NCBI GenBank assembly: GCA_021292105.1 | Contig: CM037874.1 | Span: 54,170,540 to 54,234,539 of the forward strand | Direction of reading: 5' to 3' | DNA length: 64,000 nt | Source of the DNA: Anadara kagoshimensis | Taxonomy: Eukaryota > Mollusca > Bivalvia > Arcoida > Arcidae | Shown here: in pieces, positions 11,641-23,969 of the stretch | Numbering within the stretch: position 1 is the stretch's first letter | Layout of the letters: each line of letters opens with the position of its first letter | Made by a program: the position numbers and the translations under genes | Notes under the pieces: generated by a model | Told to the model about the DNA's origin: nothing | Databases searched by the model: none | What the model saw: only the letters and a program-made list of their open reading frames with translations

Positions 11641-13984
11641 AAGCCTGTTTGTTCATTTCGTGAAATTCAGTCGGAAAATGGGTTACACGTTTTTGCGTTT
11701 AATTTTGAAATTACAAAAGAGTTGGGTAGAGTAGAATGATTCTTTTATTTATTTTTATATGGCATTTCACAATAGTGAACGCATACTTTGCTATCGCTTT
11801 CTGCCAAGATCGTGCTTCTTTTCTATGAGATTAGTACGCATGGAAATAGTGTGCCTGGTAAATGAACATGAAGGAAATGTATCTGTTTCATCGTGAGATA
11901 TGTATTCTGAAACTGATAATGCATTTTGTTACATATACACATTTGAAATAAATTTTCGGAATATAGTAATATATTGCGATGGGATGCATCCAAAAATTTG
12001 TGCAATCTGGCGAACTGATTTAGTAAATACAATAAAAAGTAGTCCAGGAAGTTTACGTCCTACCATGTAAAATCATAACTTTTTATGAAAAAATCAGCAA
12101 TGTCGGGTGGATTTAACTTCTATGGTAATTTGAATTTATTTTAAAGGGTATAATAAAGTTTTTCGGTTATATTCATAGTCCTACTCCAGCACCACTTTCC
12201 CAACTATGCTGTACAGCAGCACGACAGTGTTATGTTTAAGATTTTAGAAGAAACTATAGTGCCTGGAGAAAACCTCCCTATTTTGACAAGTGAAGTGACA
12301 AACTCTCACTTTTACCAACCTGAGAATTAGAACGTAGTCGGTGAAGGGTGCTATGAGTTGTAAACTATGAGATGTACTTACATATGTATATAATATTAGA
12401 TAAAATTTACCAAAATGAATATATACTAGAGCTTAAATCTATATATTTATACAAACCTATAATTTTTGTTGAAAAAGTTTTAGTGTTTCCAATGTTTCCA
12501 GTGACATTTAATAAATATGTATATACTAGTATATGTTTACATGTTCATGATGACTCTAGATCTAGTTATTTTCTGCTGCAGCTTATTTTTGTATATTTCT
12601 CTTACTGATAATTTATTCAAGAAACTGCAACAATGTCTTTCTTTAGATGATGAACGGTCTTATAATTCAGATTTGGAATGAAAGGCAAAATTATTTACTC
12701 TCTAAAATAGCAGATCTATATTATACATTACAAAACATTAAAACTTTGATTTGTTGCCACATTTTTTTCAGTCACATTCTGGCATTATAAAGAGGTAACA
12801 ATTGACAATAAATGAAGGGAAGTTTATAAAAAATACATAAAATAAATGGATTATGGTGCTTCAAAATAGTGTAGCTATAAGGGAGGTGGCAAAGTTATTA
12901 AGGGGTATTATAATAAGGCTTTACTGTATCTATACCTATTAAAATTATATATTTATTTCTTCAATTTAGTATATACTATATATCTCACATGTCAATAGTT
13001 GTGCCATATAATTTTGTGCCAAGATAAATATTTATTTATTTTCATATTATAACCAGGAATTTTATAATTATAACAAAATGTATAAATTTGTCAGTGTTGT
13101 CAAAATATGTTTATGAAATTGACATGATTTGTTGTGATGGTGAAATGTTTATTTTTTTCAAGATTTTTGTATATGATCTAAAACAATATTTTCAGGGAAT
13201 AAAGGGACTTAACAATGGCTATAATGTTAGATAGAGATAGTGCAGATAAGGATGAATATTTTCATGTCCAGTTTCTGGACATTGAAAATATTCAGTCAAG
13301 TTTGAGATATCTCTGTCTCACAGTATTACAAGTGTAGGATTATTTCTCTCCAGAATAACATGAAACATGATTTGTAAACATTTATATCAATTGTTCTGTT
13401 CTACTGCCACCATTGGTCTCTTTGTAAAATGACATGGTCTAATTTTCTTGACATTCTCACATAAAACAGCTAGACATCATCAATTTAAATGATGCAAATG
13501 ATTGTGACAATATAGATGGAAAAAGTGATGTCAAAGGAATAGAAAAATTCTGCATCTGAAAATATTCAGGGATGGCACAGAAAAATCTGTCCACAGGTTA
13601 GAATTTAAAATGAAACCCTATAGGACAAGTCTTTGGGTGGGATAGATGTGTCATTGGCTATTCTTGTTTTGATCATGTTTAAGAGCACATGGATTTTCCT
13701 AGTTGGGTTTTGTTCACTTTGTTTGTTCACATAAATACATTTTTGTGGAATTTGGTTTAAGATTTGCAAACTTTATATTTAATAAAAAACTGATGGTTGA
13801 AAATATAATTTTTACCATACTTTTCCTGTAAAGTTTTTTTGCCACAAATGTATTTTTTGCTATGATGACCAGACTGTTTACAACTCAACTTTTTCTGAAC
13901 ATTTTGAATATACAGGTTTCCAGTAAATTTCCAGTATTAATGGACTTTTGATGTTTTCCAAATGGTGCATAAAACATTATTTTC

Positions 13985-14081
13985 ATACCTGCCAACCTAT
14001 TAATACTACAACGTTGGAGATTCCCAAAATGTTTGTCTGATGTTGGGAAGCTCCTGCTCATATTAGAAGGGTTGGCAGGTA
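13985..14081. mobile_element. ~97-bp foldback MITE, TIR ATACCTGCCAACC
   Basis: Left end 'atacctgccaacctattaat' and right end 'gaagggttggcaggtat' are inverted repeats of at least 13 bp with a short spacer. It has no coding capacity. Confidence 0.65.
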
Positions 14082-14490
14082 TAAAACTTTACTCATTTAG
14101 GTAAAACTTTTAAGTGCATGTAACATATGAAGTTAGAAATTATATAGATTCTATATTTTATTTATTCTATTTTATTCTAAAGAGCTTTTATGATTATACG
14201 CAATTAATATTCTATTAGAGATTGTTCTATGCAATATTATAAATGGTATTGTTGAATATTGATATTAAAATATGTATGCATTGTTAATAGTTGATAAAAT
14301 TTATTTTTTCAGCCCCCAATGAAAGAAGTTTAAGGGGTAAAAAGGAAACACTCAGCCTGTTCGTCCATCTGTCTGTCTACACCTTCTTTCAATAACTCCC
14401 CATTGTGTGCGTCATCATGTCCATAACCACTACAGCTATGGATGGTACCTCTACTGTAGTACAACTAGTAAAGTGCTCCTTAGTATTTGG

Positions 14491-14786
14491 GAGCTCATTA
14501 GTTTAAACCCTGGCAGGATTCTGGCCGAGACTTGAAAATATAGGAAGTGACTGTTTTTTTTAAAAGCACTTTGCTTTTAGAAATGAAAGTCAAGGGGTTC
14601 TTCGAGGAGACCTTTAAAAAACTGATGCCAGATGTGGCACATTAAAGAACCATCTCTACACATATGCATTGCTCTGAGTGCACTGCAAGGGCAAACAAAA
14701 TCGTCATTTCACCTATATCTGGTGACGTCTCAATGTAAGTGAAATATTCTTGACTCAGATGTAAAACTCCATTCAATTCATCAATC
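14491..14786 (+). repeat. SINE copy, degraded head
   Basis: Has the remnant 'agtttaaaccctggcagg' of the tRNA-like B box, then 'gagacttgaaaatatagg', 'tcacctatatctggtgacgt' and 'attcttgactcagatgtaaa', ending in a 'tcaattcatcaatca' tail. Two more tail-only pieces follow at about 14970-15060 and 15055-15135. Confidence 0.65.
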
Positions 14787-15534
14787 AAGCTATGATTGTT
14801 TTTAATAAGGTCTGGCAAATATATGTCATTATGAGATGATGTGTTGCATACCAAACATACGTGTGTAGGAAAAGTAGATTTTACTTTTACCAAGCCCTCA
14901 ACATCTACAAATAAAAGTCGCTGGTTTTTTCAGGGGAGATTCATCATTACAAAGGTGAAAATTTCTGCAGCTTCACAAACAGCTGGCGACATTCCAATGT
15001 AAGTGAAAAATTCTTGAATTTAGTGTATCATCATATTCAATTAAAATTTCTGGCATTTCACATATAGCTGGTGACAGACAGTACTGTATTAATGAAATAT
15101 TCTTGACTGGGGCATAAAACCCCATTTTATTGGTTTCAATTTGATCCAATCCAATGCAAATCCAATCTAAGCTGATCCAACGAAATCTGGATTGGCAACC
15201 AATGTAAAGTTCACAGTCTTGTACGCCCATTTTCTTTATACCATCTGGTCTGGTGACCTTTTAAGCTTGGACAAAGAGGTTAACTTGTGACAACACCTTG
15301 CAGCATATAAACTTAAATATAAATTGATCGATGTTGATAGTATAAATAAATCTAGCCTGTACACATGTTTGATAATCGTTAGTTTTATTTGTAGTTCAAC
15401 GTATAACAGATGTATTGTCGAGAGCCCACTTCCTATTTGTTTTATTTCAAGGCCATACATGTTCCTGAAATGAGAGAACAGAAAGGCGAGATTAAATACA
15501 GAAAATACAAAATATAAGAAAAACCTGTTCTTAA

Positions 15535-16110
15535 AAGATCACCTTTCTATACAACAAAATCTGCTTAATTTTTCATTTCTAAATAAAGACTACCTGTCTA
15601 TACAGTTAAACCTGCCATAGCGACCAATCTTATCACCTTGTCATAATGAAACCAGCTATAGCTTCAACTTCTATATAAAGACCACCTGTATACCTTAAAA
15701 CCTGCTGTAGTGAATAATTTTATAAAACACCTTGTCACAGTGAAACCTGCTATATCAACCTCTGTATGAAGAACATCTGTCTATGCAGTAAAAAGGCTAG
15801 ATTTATAGCTATTGTGTCTGTATAAAGGCTACCAGTCTTTAAAATAAAACAGGCTTAAGCTCCCACATTTATACAGGGACCACCTGTCTATACAGTAAAG
15901 CAGTTTTAGCTGCAACTTCTATATACAGACCACCTCTAAAAACTGTCGTACCGACCAATCTTATTAAAACACATTTTCACAGTGAAAACTTCTATAGCAA
16001 CAACCTCTATGAAACCACTGACCTCTACAGTAAAACCTGCTATAATGACTGTCTCTTTTTAAAGACCACCTTTCCATCTACATGTAGTTAAATCCTTATA
16101 TAAAATCCAC
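15535..16110. repeat. Degenerate array of 'CTATACAGTAAAACCTGC' motifs
   Basis: At least seven variants of 'accacctgtctatacagtaa' and 'aaacctgctatag' follow one another. They are related to the ends of the MITE family at 2162/9540/43218. It looks like tandem amplification, or nested insertion, of MITE ends. Confidence 0.5.
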
Positions 16111-16169
16111 ATATCCATAAGCAGTTAGTAAAATTCGTTATTTTGATTTCTTCTGTATAGAAAAAATTA

Positions 16170-16500
16170 AAGACAAAAACAAAATTGTCATGCTCTCCAA
16201 AACGTTAAAAAAATAAATTACCATCTTACCATTTTCTCCAAACATAAAAAACAAAGTTCCCATGTTCTTCAAAATGTATAAAATGGTGTTACCATGTACT
16301 CAAAAAATAAAACGCTGAAATTATCATATTCTCCGATTGCATAGGGTAAAAAATAAATTTCTAGCCCCCAAAACGTAAAAAAAAACAAAATTTTCTACAA
16401 AGCGTTGATAAAATAGATATACCTTGTTCTCCAAAAACGTAAAAAAGTAACATTACTGTGTTCACCAAAACGTGAATAAAAGTTACCATGTTCTCCAAGA
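16170..16500 (-). repeat. ~34-bp degenerate tandem array spanning the CRP1 stop codon
   Basis: Read on the minus strand, units begin ACGTTTTGGAGAACATGGTA with variants, and about nine can be followed from the end of CRP1 exon 3 into its 3' flank. The first units are coding: GEHGNFYSRF, then GEHSNVTFLRF, then WRTRYIYF. The first unit corresponds to the normal C-terminal GEHGN of CRP2 and CRP3. Confidence 0.7.
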
Positions 16501-19500
16501 GGCACTTCATATAAGCCGTTTCCAATGCAGTGTAAAAGTCCTTCACAAGGACATGTGTAGACTACGCCAGATGGAGGTCTTTGTTCACCATTTGACCTCA
16601 CCAAACAACCTATTGAGTAACAAACATGTTCAAACCACAATCCCAAAAGCAATGTAAAAGCTTTAAATACTTGCACGTGAAATCACACTAGGGCACTAGG
16701 CAGGGTTTTATATGTCTCTGCACTAGGGTAGAAATTGACGCCGTCTGGGTTCCCCGGAAGGTTAAGCCCATCTTGTCTAGCTAGCTACGCCCACCACGTG
16801 TAAAATATGTAATTTTAAGTGCACTGTTACGCCACATAGCGGTGTTGCCGCATAAACGCGCCCAACACGTCTATGCGGGGAATTCTAACGCATAAAGAGG
16901 TCCGCCACGTTTATGCGGCGGCGTTCAACGCATAAAGATGTGTTGCTTATATGCGGCGCAAGGCTGCCTTTTTGACGCATAAAGATGGCTGATTTTAACG
17001 AGTTGGTATGAAATTTAAAAAGAGCTGATATCTCGACAAAAACGGTGGTGGTGATATAAATTATGACGACGACGGTGACAATTGAGAATTTATGTTGTTG
17101 GTGTTGTTGATAATGGTAATAATAATACGAGGATGGGGACAGGGACAGTGAGAGCGTGACGACGATGTTACCGTCGTCGTGCCGACGGCGATGGCGTTCA
17201 TGACTGTTGATGATCGTTAAATTGTGATTTTGGCAGAATTTCGACTTTTGATTTAATAATAATAATAATAATAATAATAATTATAATAATAATAATGATA
17301 ATAATATAATGATGATCATCACGATGGTGGTGGTGTTTTATGTGAAGGTGGTAATAATGATATCGATGGAGGTGTAAATGCAGGTGATGATAGTAATTGT
17401 TTTCTTTATGCGGCGGAATGTAGCCTTTTTGCCGCATAAAAGCTTTCTCTTTATGCGTTGAAATTCCCCGCATAGACGTGTTGGAACACGTTTATGCGGC
17501 AACACCGCTATGTGGCGTAACAGTGCACATCAAATTTAATTTATAGAAAAGTTACAGAGTTGGTTATGCTTTTTTTCTAATACAGTGTATAATTAAACCT
17601 GTCACACGATGTAATACTTAGGATATTGTTAAGATTAAAATTGTAACATACTCTAATGTCCCTATCTTAAAAAATTAAGTTATGGTTTTCGGCGTCCTTC
17701 TATAAGTGTTATACAGCAAGTCAGAGATCTTTTGGTATTTTTGGAAATTGTTCCGAGGAAAAAATATTCCATCATATTTTTGTTTTATACTTTGCTCGGA
17801 CAATTAATGGTTGTTTTTTTATGAAACGCCAAACGACCGATCGATAGTACAGGGGAGGTCAAAAAGTTCATAGAACGGGGTATGTATTGCTGCAACAAAC
17901 CATACATTTTATTATTATTTTTCAATATAGTCCCCATTTACCCCAATGCACTTAGCCCACTTTTCTTTCAGACTGTCTATACTTTTGAAATAGAAGTCTT
18001 CGGTTTGGTCCTGAAACCATGCCTCTGTGGCAGCCATTAGTTCCTCATCATCAGGAAATCTGATTCCCTTTAAATGGGATTTCAAATTTCTAACTAGGAA
18101 ATAATCACTGGTGCCACATCAGGACTGCAGGGTGGGGGAATAAGTTGTTCGAACTTGCATTCACGAATCGCTGCTTGTGCAATCCATGAATTGTGCATAG
18201 GAGCATTGTCGTGAAGAAGCAATACCCCTTGGCTCAACTTTCCCCTCCTTTTTAATTTAATAGCAGCTTTCAGCTGCTTCATTAGATCGGCATAGTAAGC
18301 CCTAGTGATAGAGATTCTAGCAGGTTTATAATTGATTAACAGAACATCCTTAGAACCCCAAAACACAGTGGCCATGACTTTGCCAGCTGACAGTTGGGTT
18401 TTGAATTTCTTTGGTGGGGGTGAACCAGGGTGCTTCCATTGCATGTACTCTTTTTTGGTTTCTAGGTCCCAATGATGAATCCATGTTTCATCACCAGTTA
18501 CTAAACGTAAATGGAAGCTCTCAAGGTTATCATTATAAATGCAAAGAAGCTCCCGACTTGACTGGAGTCATTGGAAGCGATCCTGCACATTAAGGTTTCC
18601 GGGGACCCATCTTGCGGATACTTTTGACATCCCAAGATGCTCGTGAATAACCGTGTATACATTTTCATGTGAAATGTCACACTCCCTAGCTATGTCATCA
18701 ATTCTAATTCTATGATCATTCATGATGAGGGTCTCCACAGACGTGACAATTTCCTTTGTGATGGCATCAGCTGGCCGACCTGACCGTGGGCCATCTTTCA
18801 TTGAGGTGCGCCCACGTTTAAATTCAGCTGACCATTTTGCCACTGTGGAATAGGCAGAACCACTGTCACCATTGACCTCGGCCATTCGTAGATTTTCTTT
18901 GGCATATAATCCCTCTTCTGTGAGGAACTTTATTACTGCCCTAAACTCAACATTTTGATTTTCCATCATTGCTTGATGGTCACCAACTTTAAATGCTTTT
19001 GAGAATTACACAAATATGTTGTGACAAATAAAATTGATATGTTAAAAATGGCGGAATGTTGTATTGTCTGACTAAGTAAAGAAAATGTGTGTTACGCTTG
19101 GCTGAATACGCTGTTCTATGACTTTTCTGACTTCCCTCGTAGATGTAGACGTGTTTTTTTCAATTTTGTTTCTATAGCAACTGGTCACACGAGCAAATAA
19201 ATGCTCTGGATGGATATATTCAGTTTGTTCACGGTATGAAAACCTCAGTATGTACATGTACATTTTGGTCTGTCAAATGTATACGCGAATTTGGGAATGA
19301 TGGTTAATTGTTATCGCGACTGTCACTGTCATTTTTAATATAAGCATAGAATTTAGCTTGTTCTTACCATCTCCCGTTGTTGGCATGGGTACACAGTGAC
19401 CTTGACCAGCAGTAAGCCATCTACGACCTATAGGTTGGTTGTTTGTAACACAACATTCGTTGCTATGGCAATCATTTTGAGATGAACATGTACGTTGATT

Positions 19501-20340
19501 GGTGTTCGCAGCTGTAGCAACCTTTATTGTATAATTTTTCATGTACATTTAAGATATTTTGACATCATAAAGTAACTAGCAAATTATTTTATTTTATTTT
19601 TATTTTTTTTTTTTTTACAAATTCTGAACTATTAAATAACACTGTATATTACTTATTATTAGTTATGTATTTTGTTGCTGACCCCTTCATGTTAATATAG
19701 AGATCCAGTCAGATCATTCCGAACCCAATCGCTGTGAACGAAGTTAGTATTACGTTTTTGAAGTTAAACTTGCTACAGCATAACAGCACGGGATTCCAAT
19801 GTTGTGAACTTTTGCTAAGGTTTTAATGTGATTTTTGTTTCTTTAAGACTTTAGTACATGAAACCCCCAAACTAAACTGTGCTGTCATATAACATTTCTT
19901 CATTGCCCATTCTATAATTAACTAAGTGGTCCGTAGTGAACCAATTATATTGCAATTATTCCGAAACGGCCGTCAATAGCTGTCAAATTGAAACTGGTAC
20001 AATATGTAATTGCAACAATGTTGTCAGAAGAGCAATAACACTGCTTAGTTAACGTTGTCTTGATGAGTATTGAGCTCACAGAGGAGCTCTATTCGTTAAT
20101 GAATTCAATTGGAAGAGCTCTCAATTAACTGAAGCTTCGAGATGTCACATTTTAATGGATAGCCGGCGACCACTTGTATACTAGGTCTCGGAATTTTCAA
20201 AGATATCTAACAATGGTTATGATCGAAAACAAACCAATATTGTTGCATTAAGAATTAAGCACGAAAAATGACCAATGCAAAGTAGTTTTACTCACCGTGA
20301 CAGTTGCCAAGACAAATATAAATACACTTTTAAATGCCAT
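16395..20340 (-). CDS. CRP1: small secreted cysteine-rich peptide, prokineticin/astakine-like spacing
   Basis: Three exons on the minus strand: 20340-20296 (ATG, 15 codons), 19521-19368, 16609-16395 (TAG). Donors are GTGAGT and GTAAGA, phases 0 then 1; predicted 137 aa. Exon 1 encodes a hydrophobic signal peptide (MAFKSVFIFVLATVT). Exon 2 gives C-x5-C-x4-CC-x18-C (TCSSQNDC, ECC, GHC). Exon 3 gives GCLVRSNG, then YTCPCEGLLHC: nine cysteines in all. The CC pair and CPC-x4-C recall prokineticin/astakine (colipase-fold) ligands or inhibitors; function is otherwise unknown. The exon 2 acceptor is weak (AATAAAG/G, no pyrimidine tract). Unlike CRP2 and CRP3, the protein continues about 27 residues past GEHGN into a tail made of degenerate repeats. 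Intron 2 holds a MITE and a mariner copy. Confidence 0.72.
16690..16815 (-). mobile_element. Penelope-type 3' tail fragment in CRP1 intron 2
   Basis: Reverse complement of the common tail block (CACGTGG, TAGCTAGCTAGACA, CTTCCGG), degraded. It is directly followed by the long-TIR MITE starting at 16819. Confidence 0.55.
16819..17528. mobile_element. 710-bp MITE with long (>75 bp) terminal inverted repeats
   Basis: The left end (GTGCACTGTTACGCCACATA onward) is matched almost base for base by the reverse complement of the right end for at least 75 bp. The arms contain repeated GCCGCATAAA and AACGCATAAAGA motifs, so each arm also has internal structure. The centre (16990-17400) is non-coding and contains a (TAA)n run at 17254-17310. 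It sits in CRP1 intron 2 beside a Penelope-type tail. Confidence 0.85.
17529..17914. other. Intron sequence, nothing recognised
   Basis: Part of CRP1 intron 2 between the long-TIR MITE and the mariner copy. It includes the probable mariner 3' end from about 17850; the rest is unremarkable AT-rich sequence. Confidence 0.5.
17915..18969 (-). pseudogene. mariner-family transposase, inactivated
   Basis: Reads from ATG at 18969 to TAA at 17915, about 350 codons, the usual mariner length. The N-terminal helix-turn-helix region and GRPADA linker are recognisable. The catalytic DDD residues are visible as TGDETW, HDNAP and CSPDVAP. Two lesions: an in-frame TGA at 18568-18570 (QDRFQ, stop, LQSSREL; a CGA-to-TGA change fits) and a one-base loss near 18113, just after the third catalytic Asp. 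The downstream frame continues to a normal end (NGDYIEK). It lies within CRP1 intron 2, same strand. Short terminal repeats were not convincingly found; 'aggtcaaaaagttcatag' near 17856 may be one end. Confidence 0.9.
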
Positions 20341-21439
20341 TATATTAATTTACAATGTTTTACGTTTGCAAAAGAAATGGATGGATTACATAACTATAAT
20401 TTGTAAGATTTGCAATCGGTTTATCTTATCAGAATATAAGGCTGCCTGCTTTGACCAGTTGTCTCTATTTATAGAAAATAATTGAGATGATATAAACATG
20501 TATTATGTTTCCACAAATTTAAAATAATTAGTAGCCAGATTAAAAAAAAATTATGAAAATATAGTATTTTCTCATATTTTCTAAAGAATGTTTCTTTTTA
20601 AAATAATTTCTCAAAAATATGTAGCCAATGGCTATTTAGGCTACCAAGAATGGAAACTTGGGTATTGAGACTATTCCCGAGACAATCAGATGGACACGGG
20701 ATATAATGCAAAATGGTATTGTTTGGTTTGCATAGGTTCAAGTACATTTTTTTGTAGAACCCCGACTTTGAACTGACACTGGATATCATGACAAAATGGT
20801 ATTTTTATTCGACAAAGCCTCAACAAGGGCTAATTGTACTTTTTAAATAACATGAGCCCCAAGGCGTTAACGCGTAAAATATAAATTTAATATTTCTAAA
20901 AATAAAGGGGGAAAAGTTCGGAAAATTGACTAAGTCAACAGACAGTAGACAGGCGGAGAGAAAACCTTTTTTCGGTTTCCCCGGAATGAACTTTTAATAT
21001 ATACCAACTGTATCAGTACACATTTCATGTTGTGATTCGACACCCCTAACTTCGAAGTTGAACCATTACAGTAAAATATATAAAAGATATTCATACATGG
21101 AATACTTTGAAGCACTTCTGAACACTCCCATAAAGTTAAATGCAGCAATTTAACTAGTTGTGTAGGACCAAGTGAATTGCACAAAACAATGTGAATGTGA
21201 CCATCATAATTTTAAAACAGAAATGTTAAAAAATGCGATGAACAAGCGTTGGTATTTGGTATAAGTTAAGGTATTTGGTTAAGTGTAAATATAAAACTGG
21301 TATAATATGTAATTACCATACACATACTATGTTCGAATTACAATCCCGACTTTGAAAATTCAACTGGCAAATTAAGCTAAATACGTGAACTTCCACTAAG
21401 GGAGTGATACCAGGTGTTGTAAATAAACTGGTTATAGAG

Positions 21440-21782
21440 TGAGTGAGTGAGTAATGATGTTTAATGTCCCAGTCAAGAATAGTTCACTTATATCGAGACG
21501 TCGCCAGCTATAGGCGAAGGTACAGAAATTTTGCCTGTGCGTTGCGCTGATGGCATTATACAACAGGGTTCTTTAGCGTGCCAAGCCCACCGTGACACGG
21601 GACCTCGTTTATTTTAAGTTCCCATCCGAAAGAACCGTGACTTATATTTCGTAATGCCAAGTGCTTGGCGACAGAACAGTCACTACCCACTTTCAAGTCA
21701 TGGGTCAGACTTGGCCGGGGTTTGAACCCACGACCTCTCACTTACGGAGCGAGCACTCTACCAACTGAGCTACCGCAGTGGT
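21440..21782 (-). repeat. Full-length tRNA-headed SINE
   Basis: Read on the minus strand it starts with a tRNA-like head: A box TAGCTCAGTTGGTAGAGTGC and B box GGGTTCAAACCC. It continues through a ~200-bp body and ends in 'cttgactgggacattaaac' followed by a (TCAC)n-like tail. The head matches the copies at 35716-35802, 43773, 48178 and 56965. It lacks a tRNA acceptor-stem end, so it is not a tRNA gene. Its head marks the left edge of the segmental duplication. Confidence 0.85.
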
Positions 21783-22854
21783 AATTGGTTATAGAATAAA
21801 GTGTGTTAAGGGGTGACAGGGCCACAAATTGACGGATCGCCGGCCACGCCCAAAATCTTCCGACAAAGGTCCAGCATGCTTGAATTACACACAAAAAGAA
21901 TAAAACTCGGCCTGAATTGTGACACTAGTACATCATTAGTTGACGTGACGCTGCTTTGGGTGATGTGATGGTGGCCAGTGTCGGAACACAAACAGGCATG
22001 GCCGGCGATACGTCAATTGGTTTGTCTGACCACTTTCTCTCTGGTAGCTTTAGATCTGGTAGAGAAAAACCATACAGATTCGTCAGTATCCTAATTATTT
22101 TATTAAGCATTTATAAAGTGTCGACTTTTTGTCTTTTTGTAAATTGTGTCAATAAAACAATTATTTTGCATTGCATATTGTCGACACAAAAACTTTTACT
22201 GGAACAGTATTTCCTTTCCTTTCCGTTTCTTTTTTTAGCACAATATACAAACGCAAAGGTGGAATGTATTTTAATTCATGTAATTTTTACATTACATCAT
22301 GGTACCAAAAACAGAATAATAATCAAATTATCCAAGTCCGTGATAAGGATTGTTGATTTCTGGTTTTGTCGGATTACTCACATGTTCCTGGAATTAAATA
22401 ACGACAAAACAAATTAATACAATTTTACGATTACACGTAATTAATTAGAAAGTCTTTTGAAGGACAATTGCCCCCTCTCCAGTATTACCGAGTTGTTATT
22501 CTAATATTTGACCTTATAACCTTGAACCTTGACCTTTGCACCTAAATTTGGTATGCGACACATAGTCTTATGTTGGTTAATATTTGTGCATTTGTTCCAA
22601 GTTTGGTTAAAATTCATACATAGAAATGGACGATATGTATTTGGACGGATGGCCACGCAGACATATACCTTCTAAACTTCGTTTGCGGGGGAAATATAAT
22701 AAAATGGTGAAATGAATAAATACCAACGTTAAGATTTAAGACTTGGTGTAAAAATAGTATATCAAAAGTCCGATTATCTGCCAAGTCGTACTTGTAACTT
22801 GAAACATTCATAACCTAAAATATTTTCACATTTAGTTGCAACATTGAATGGTAT

Positions 22855-23105
22855 AAGCAATCGGATATAAGCAAGCAAGTTGCTTCAGAGATATTGCGAG
22901 GCCCTTCAAAAAGTTTCATGACTTTAACTACTACATGTATATTGTTAATAAGTATGATGTCGTTGTATCCAAAATTATCCTGGTTATATTTAACTACCCA
23001 TATTTCCATCTTCCTTTCATTTATAATTTTGATTATTTTTATTTTACACGTGGCGGGTGTAGTTAACTCACCCTTCCGGAGGATGATCTTACTTCCCTGA
23101 TAGAA
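22855..23105 (+). mobile_element. Penelope-type C-terminal/3' tail remnant
   Basis: Degraded copy of the end of the reverse transcriptase reading frame followed by the ACACGTGGCGGGTGTAG and CCCTTCCGGAGGAT tail blocks. The duplicate is at 37130-37392. A second tail fragment lies at 23262-23350 (duplicate 37560-37660). Confidence 0.6.
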
Positions 23106-23473
23106 GTATGTTAGGTACAATTTAAATTTTATTTAAAAAATTCGACACACAATGACAGTTAGTAAATTAACTGTAATCATTTGAATAGTCACAGTAGCCT
23201 TATATGTGTAGATTGGTACTAGAAATGGCAAATAAACCCACCCACTTCATGATCACTGGTTGAAGTTCACGTGTTTAAATCAGTTTCAAAGTTTTCCAGG
23301 CGCTTTTGGGATTGTGATTTTGGTATAGACGGGTATGTTTGTTTTTGTTCAGCTATGCCATTCATTACTTAAAATGTTTTAATTTGGTAGCACTTTGGGG
23401 ATCAAATTCCTCATCAGTAGTTCTTGGACCAAAATTGTGAAAATCACAATTAAAGAAATTAAACAAAAATATT

Positions 23474-23930
23474 TTATTTGTTACCAAGTTCTCCCAGAGC
23501 AACCTCTATCAAGCCGTTTCCAACACAATGTAGTTCACATGGACAGGAAGAGACAACACCAGATGGTGGCTTAGGTTCACTGTTAGACCTCACCAAGCAA
23601 TCTGTAAAATGAAATAAATAAATAGCCATCGTTTAATTTCGAAGAACATCTTTTCGAAATGTTCGATGGCAACTTACGTAATAAGTCAGGAAACCGGAGT
23701 ACGCGGGGAAAACCACCGGCCTACGGCAAAAAAAAAAAAATGCCTTAACACTTTAAGTGTAAGTCCGGTGACGTAAAAAAATCGGCCAAGCTATGGCTGT
23801 GAGCTCAAATATAAGGAGGGATTCATAGACGCTACATAACGGATTAAATTGCATACCAAGGGTATGACGATTATTAACATGCAGGTATGGATGGATAGAC
23901 ATTATTTCTGCTTTAGCAGCGAGCCACGTC

Positions 23931-23969
<39 letters not shown>

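Larger units (their letters stand above)
7870..16394. other. Gene-poor spacer between SVOP-like gene and CRP1
   Basis: Begins with the 3' untranslated region of the SVOP-like gene. I see no convincing coding exon. Recognisable content: MITEs at 8312-8493, 9540-9712 and 9758-9952; a 'tacagtaaaaccttaattca' inverted-repeat family at 8663-9000 and 12730-12925; a 13-bp minisatellite; a GT-rich repeat; a short inverted-repeat element at 13985-14081; SINE pieces; and a degenerate array at 15535-16110. The stretches 10540-11290, 11700-12700 and 12930-13980 show nothing I can identify. Confidence 0.6.
20341..23473. other. Spacer between CRP1 and CRP2; repeats only
   Basis: Upstream (promoter) side of CRP1 and downstream side of CRP2. 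The stretch 20341-21300 holds no identifiable gene. Then come a Penelope-tail piece (about 21315-21425, minus), a SINE, the start of the duplicated segment (about 21695) and Penelope tails at 22855-23105 and 23262-23350. Short open frames here match no family and are not conserved between the two duplicates. Confidence 0.55.

Noticed and set aside
17198..17473. His/Ile-rich minus-strand frame
   Set aside because: Translated (TAA)n and (GAT)-like microsatellite inside a MITE.
21700..21782. tRNA gene (also at 35716-35802, 43773-43850, 48178-48250 and 57200-57275)
   Set aside because: A and B boxes are present, but each is followed by a SINE body and the acceptor stem does not close.
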